A program made the translations under genes and the position numbers. Shown here piece after piece: positions 4,287 to 7,387 of a stretch of DNA of 7,387 bases. The stretch comes from CAJQQY01 sp964352225 (lineage in GTDB: Bacteria; Bacteroidota; Bacteroidia; Chitinophagales; Saprospiraceae): NCBI GenBank assembly GCA_964352225.1, contig CAYGRM010000338.1, positions 1-7,387 on the forward strand, given 5' to 3'. A model generated the notes under the pieces. It searched no databases. It was not told where the DNA came from and saw only the letters and a list, made by a program, of their open reading frames with translations. Every line of letters starts with the position of its first letter. Position 1 is the stretch's first letter.

Positions 4287-6457
4287 NNNNNNNNNNGCTC
4301 AATCGCACGCTGTAACGGCCGAGCACCATACCTTTCATCAAAGCCAACTTCCAATAATCGCTCAATTAATTTTTGAGAAAAATGAAGATTAATTTTTCGT
4401 TTGACGATGCCTTCTCGTTTTTTCAACTCCTCCAATTCGAGCATGGTAATTTTTTGAATGTCTTCTTTTTTCAAAGCATTGAACATCACGATGCTATCAA
4501 TTCGATTGACAAATTCTGGACGGAAAAATCCTGAAATAGCAGACATATATTTATCCTCCGCACTCGTGGTATCTTTGAAAGTAACACTCTTTCGATTACT
4601 GGCTCCCAAATTAGTTGTCATAATCACAATCGTATTTCGGAAGTTCGTCACTCGCCCAAATGCATCAACCAAAATCCCCTCATCTAATACAGTTAGCAAC
4701 GCATCAAAAATAGAAGGATCTGCCTTTTCTACCTCGTCCAAGAGTAAAACAGCAAATGGTTTTTCTCGAATTTCTTCCACTAATTTTCCCACATTTTTTC
4801 CTCCGCCAATCAATTGAATAATTTGACTTGGATGCTGAAACTCGCTCATGTCGATTCGCACCAAAGGATTTTTGGTTTGCCCTTTTCCAAAAAAATAATC
4901 AGCAAGCGCCTTGGCACTTTGGGTTTTCCCAACACCAGTTGGCCCTGCGAACAACATGGTCTGAATCGGTTTTTTAGGATTATTTAATCCAGCTTTAAAA
5001 ACCGTGACGACATCTGATAAATGTTGAATGGCATCAGGTTGTCCAATGATTTTGGATAAAAAGTACTTTTCTAAATCTCCTTTTTTCAATAATAAATCAT
5101 CTCGTAAAAAGAGTTCTGGCAAGCCAGTTTGTCGAGTAAAGTTTTTAATCACCTCTTTGGAATCGATTTTTTCGTACTCACTTAATTTCGCATCATTAAC
5201 GCATTGCTCTAAAAACCGAACTGCTTTCCCTGGAAAACTTTCATAGGGATAATATCGCAACAACAATCGATAAGCTAGAGAAATCGCATTTTTGGAGATT
5301 CTTACTTTTAAGTTTTTTTGGCAAAAATCAGCGAACTGATTCATCACACTATACACTTGTTTTTCATTAAGTTCTTCGATATTTACAATTTGGAAACACT
5401 CCGCAAAACCAGGTAGAAATCGGCGAATACTTTCCAATTCTTGATGAGTAACTTCACCGATTATTTGGCAGTCATTTTCTCTCAAAAAATTAATCATAAA
5501 AGCCGCAACACTATCCTCAGGAGAGTCTCCGCCTGTTCTCAATAATTGAACGACATCCTCTACCCACAGAATTCCATCGGCTTCACTCAACTCATCAAGC
5601 AGGTTTTCGACAGCCTCCTGCCACTCTCCTAAATACTTCGAACTGGCCGTAATTCTTTGCGCCCGAATTCTCCAAAATGAAATATCAAATTTTTCTTTTT
5701 TAGCTTTTGAAGAAATTTTTCTAATCGCAGCTTTCAGGACTGCACTTTTCCCCACCCCATGTTTCCCGACGACTAAAACATTGGTTCTCATTTTTAGAAT
5801 ATAATCCGAAACACTAATGACCTTTTGCTCCAACTCCCAAGCTGCTTCTGGAAAACGACTTTGATTCCGTCGAACAGCTTTTGAATATGGATATTTTTCA
5901 GCCAATTTCGGAAGCACCGTATATTCCAATTCAAACTTAAACCGATCCCAGTCCATTTCTTCATCTTCCTTCACTTTCATCGTAAACATATCCAACTTCG
6001 GAACTGGATATTGTAGATGCCGATAAATTTGTTCTGGATTCATTCGATTAAAATGATCCGTCGCAAAATGATTGATCAGCGTCTTTAATTGCTTATGCTC
6101 ATAATAGAAAAATTGCTCATCCAACATCGGCATATGACAAACATATTGTCCCTCTTGCTCCTCGCCATACACAATCGCCAAAGGCACTTTCAGATCTGTA
6201 TTACTCACAAAAGTTCCTCGCGTCAAGTGCTCTCGAGGACGTACCTTTACTTCTACCATTTTGAAGCGAGGATCTTCCAAACCGATTTCAGTATATTCAG
6301 CTCTTTTTTTATATCTTTTTTGTAAATGTTCGAGGATGGAATTTTTGACAGAACGCAAATCCTTCCCCACCATTTGATATTTGGTTCCCACCAAAAGTCC
6401 AAGGACAGCATCGTCACTTAATTCAAAATATAAAATTGGAAAATGAAGCGTTTTCAT
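4268..6457 (-). CDS. Divergent Clp/Hsp100-type double AAA+ ATPase, C-terminus interrupted by assembly gap
   Basis: The frame encodes 729 residues read through the gap. Residues 1-200 match no Clp N-domain I recognise. Module D1 has Walker A GKHGVGKS (231-238), pore-loop-like KYLGEW (274-279) and a Walker B-like ILWVED (296-301) with ED instead of DE. Where ClpB has ERRFQ it has ECFQ (353-356), so the arginine fingers are lost. No M-domain lies between the modules. Module D2 is canonical: GPTGVGKT (505-512), LLLDEVEK (571-578), TTNLG (614-618), FRPEFVNR (645-652) and sensor-2 GARPLQR (711-717). However, the GYVG pore loop is replaced by a shorter GGGKNVGK (551-558). The start is ATG at 6457. 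The stop at 4268 lies just beyond the 10-N gap and gives an implausible WWLLG tail; another frame past the gap ends at 4224 with a more Clp-like last strand. No ClpP-docking IGF/IGL loop is evident. The protein is probably a cytosolic remodelling ATPase; its substrate is unknown. Confidence 0.85.
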   Translation of the reverse strand: MKTLHFPILYFELSDDAVLGLLVGTKYQMVGKDLRSVKNSILEHLQKRYKKRAEYTEIGLEDPRFKMVEVKVRPREHLTRGTFVSNTDLKVPLAIVYGEEQEGQYVCHMPMLDEQFFYYEHKQLKTLINHFATDHFNRMNPEQIYRHLQYPVPKLDMFTMKVKEDEEMDWDRFKFELEYTVLPKLAEKYPYSKAVRRNQSRFPEAAWELEQKVISVSDYILKMRTNVLVVGKHGVGKSAVLKAAIRKISSKAKKEKFDISFWRIRAQRITASSKYLGEWQEAVENLLDELSEADGILWVEDVVQLLRTGGDSPEDSVAAFMINFLRENDCQIIGEVTHQELESIRRFLPGFAECFQIVNIEELNEKQVYSVMNQFADFCQKNLKVRISKNAISLAYRLLLRYYPYESFPGKAVRFLEQCVNDAKLSEYEKIDSKEVIKNFTRQTGLPELFLRDDLLLKKGDLEKYFLSKIIGQPDAIQHLSDVVTVFKAGLNNPKKPIQTMLFAGPTGVGKTQSAKALADYFFGKGQTKNPLVRIDMSEFQHPSQIIQLIGGGKNVGKLVEEIREKPFAVLLLDEVEKADPSIFDALLTVLDEGILVDAFGRVTNFRNTIVIMTTNLGASNRKSVTFKDTTSAEDKYMSAISGFFRPEFVNRIDSIVMFNALKKEDIQKITMLELEELKKREGIVKRKINLHFSQKLIERLLEVGFDERYGARPLQRAIEXXXXWWLLG
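4287..4296. other. Assembly gap (10 Ns) inside the ATPase gene
   Basis: Ten consecutive Ns fall just after the codons for the sensor-2 segment GARPLQRAIE. Ten Ns is a usual placeholder for a gap of unknown size, so the reading frame across it should not be trusted. Confidence 0.98.
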
Positions 6458-6531
6458 TAAATGTATTTTCTGTAAAAAATTTAAGGAGGTGAAAATAAGC
6501 AGATTTTATTATAAAATAGAACGGACAATTT

Positions 6532-6627
6532 TTATTTCTTAATCATACCTTTTAATTCTAGATGAATTTGCGCGATTAAATAGACCGAGAATATAATCCC
6601 AACATTTATCCACCAAGACTTATACAT
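6532..6627 (-). CDS. Possible 31-residue single-helix membrane peptide
   Basis: A short frame reads MYKSWWINVGIIFSVYLIAQ, then IHLELKGMIKK, and ends in TAA. It has a short basic start, one hydrophobic helix (about 5-23) with an aromatic WW at one edge, and a basic tail. It starts 35 bases after the stop of the DUF6090-like gene and lies on the same strand, 74 bases before the ATPase start, so it would fit in one transcript. No Shine-Dalgarno sequence is seen, which is uninformative here. With only 31 codons it could be chance; the organised topology is the only support. Confidence 0.35.
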   Translation of the reverse strand: MYKSWWINVGIIFSVYLIAQIHLELKGMIKK

Positions 6628-6662
6628 ATTGATGAAATCATTTAAAATCTATAACAATACAG

Positions 6663-7265
6663 TTACATCTTAGACAAAGTCAAATCGTACAACTCAATTA
6701 AATTCCTTTCTGCGATTGAAATATCTTTTGAAAAAGACATCACAAAAGCTAAATAATCCACCACCTTCGTTTCTGAATTTTGATTAATAATGGTTTGCAA
6801 ATAATTATTAGCCATGAGAGAATAAGAAGATTGTGCTCGATCAATTTCAGAAAATAAGGATACCAACTCAAAATCCATATCTGCTAGCACCCCAGAAACA
6901 ATAGCTGTTTGATAACCTGCATCTCTTAAGTTTCCCGTACGAGTTCCTCTCCAAAAATCAGGTCGATCTTCTTCTATTTCATAGGCAGGTTTAAATAGTA
7001 ACTTGGGATTTATCTTGGTTACAAATGCTTTTGCTGAGTCCCCCAAAGATTCATGGTATACAATTACATTTCCCAAATATTCTTGATTGGACTCAATGTC
7101 TTGTTTTATTTTTTGTAGAACCTTAGTCTCCAATTGCTTAAGTTTACGATCTTCATTCCAGTTATTAGCCCACAATCCTAAAAATACTCCAAGCATTACA
7201 GGCAACATTTGAAGAAAAATATTGGAAATGAAATTAGGTTTGGAAGGCTTATGAGTCACAGTCAT
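6663..7265 (-). CDS. DUF6090-like single-pass membrane protein
   Basis: The product is 200 residues. One transmembrane helix at about 14-33 (SNIFLQMLPVMLGVFLGLWA) is followed directly by NNWNEDRK (34-41). An N.WNE.RK motif after the helix is the hallmark of a large Bacteroidota family of uncharacterised proteins annotated as DUF6090. A helical, coiled-coil-prone region then follows (LETKVLQKIKQDIESNQEYL, 45-64), with the N....L spacing seen in that family. The middle part GNLRDAGYQTAIVSGVLADM (111-130) fits the family's 'Y..L..SG.l' segment. The rest is predicted helical and soluble. The N-terminus is not a cleavable signal, so the protein is probably anchored in the inner membrane; which side the soluble domain faces is unsure. 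The ATG at 7265 is A/T-flanked. No function is known. Confidence 0.75.
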   Translation of the reverse strand: MTVTHKPSKPNFISNIFLQMLPVMLGVFLGLWANNWNEDRKLKQLETKVLQKIKQDIESNQEYLGNVIVYHESLGDSAKAFVTKINPKLLFKPAYEIEEDRPDFWRGTRTGNLRDAGYQTAIVSGVLADMDFELVSLFSEIDRAQSSYSLMANNYLQTIINQNSETKVVDYLAFVMSFSKDISIAERNLIELYDLTLSKM

Positions 7266-7387
7266 GGTTTTATTTTTTTGTAAAATAGGAATTTTAGCTT
7301 TTTAATTTCACAAAAATCTCCTAAAACCTTTTAGTTTTGTTCTTTCAAAATAATAACGATTCATAAGTAATTTTTAATAAATAAAAT

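Noticed and set aside
4159..4392. Plus-strand open frame across the N-gap
   Set aside because: Runs antisense to the ATPase, contains the Ns and has a low-complexity Thr/Pro composition from the G-free tract.
4458..4817. Plus-strand frame of 119 codons
   Set aside because: Antisense shadow of the conserved D2 ATPase motifs.
4268..6457. ATPase as the T6SS ClpV or as a ClpP partner
   Set aside because: No T6SS genes are present in the window, the N-domain differs and no IGF/IGL docking loop is visible.
6489..6542. Possible small plus-strand gene behind the perfect AAGGAGGTGA
   Set aside because: The only start nearby is a GTG overlapping the SD itself, giving 17 codons; no ATG or TTG lies at a usable distance.
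7299..7355. 18-codon minus-strand frame (MNRYYFERTKLKGFRRFL) in the leader of the DUF6090-like gene
   Set aside because: Very short, basic and without any context beyond position; indistinguishable from chance in A/T-rich DNA.

Overview
The window looks like a chromosomal segment of a Bacteroidota bacterium. The evidence is low GC content, almost no Shine-Dalgarno sequences before the start codons (most leaders are A/T-rich), a folK gene followed by a deoxynucleoside kinase gene, a SusC-style TonB plug domain on a lipoprotein, and a DUF6090-like membrane protein. I lean towards a saprospiria- or cytophagia-like lineage, but the genus cannot be read from the sequence. A run of 10 Ns at 4287-4296 shows that this is a draft scaffold.

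Plus strand, 1-4118. The left edge cuts into folK (folate synthesis), which is followed by a deoxynucleoside kinase (nucleotide salvage). A 238-base intergenic stretch then holds an imperfect palindromic repeat flanked by a near-perfect 19-20 base direct repeat. After it come a small lipoprotein made of a lone TonB plug domain, a GNAT acetyltransferase and an SGNH hydrolase; these three are tightly packed (13 and 3 bases between genes) and probably co-transcribed. A shorter relative of the palindromic repeat lies just before a compact endonuclease V homologue, and this arm ends with an unrecognised single-pass membrane protein.

Minus strand, 4224/4268-7265. A large Clp/Hsp100-type double AAA+ ATPase converges on the plus-strand genes. 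Its C-terminus is interrupted by the N-gap, next to an 87-base tract with no G on the plus strand. The protein lacks a recognisable Clp N-domain and M-domain, has a degraded first ATPase module, and lacks the aromatic pore loop in its otherwise intact second ATPase module. Upstream of it on the same strand are a possible 31-residue membrane peptide and a DUF6090-like membrane protein.

There is no rRNA, tRNA, CRISPR array, transposase or phage gene. Most of the content is housekeeping plus poorly studied Bacteroidota families. The most unusual item is the divergent Hsp100-like ATPase; next are the compact endonuclease V and the repeat with duplicated flanks.
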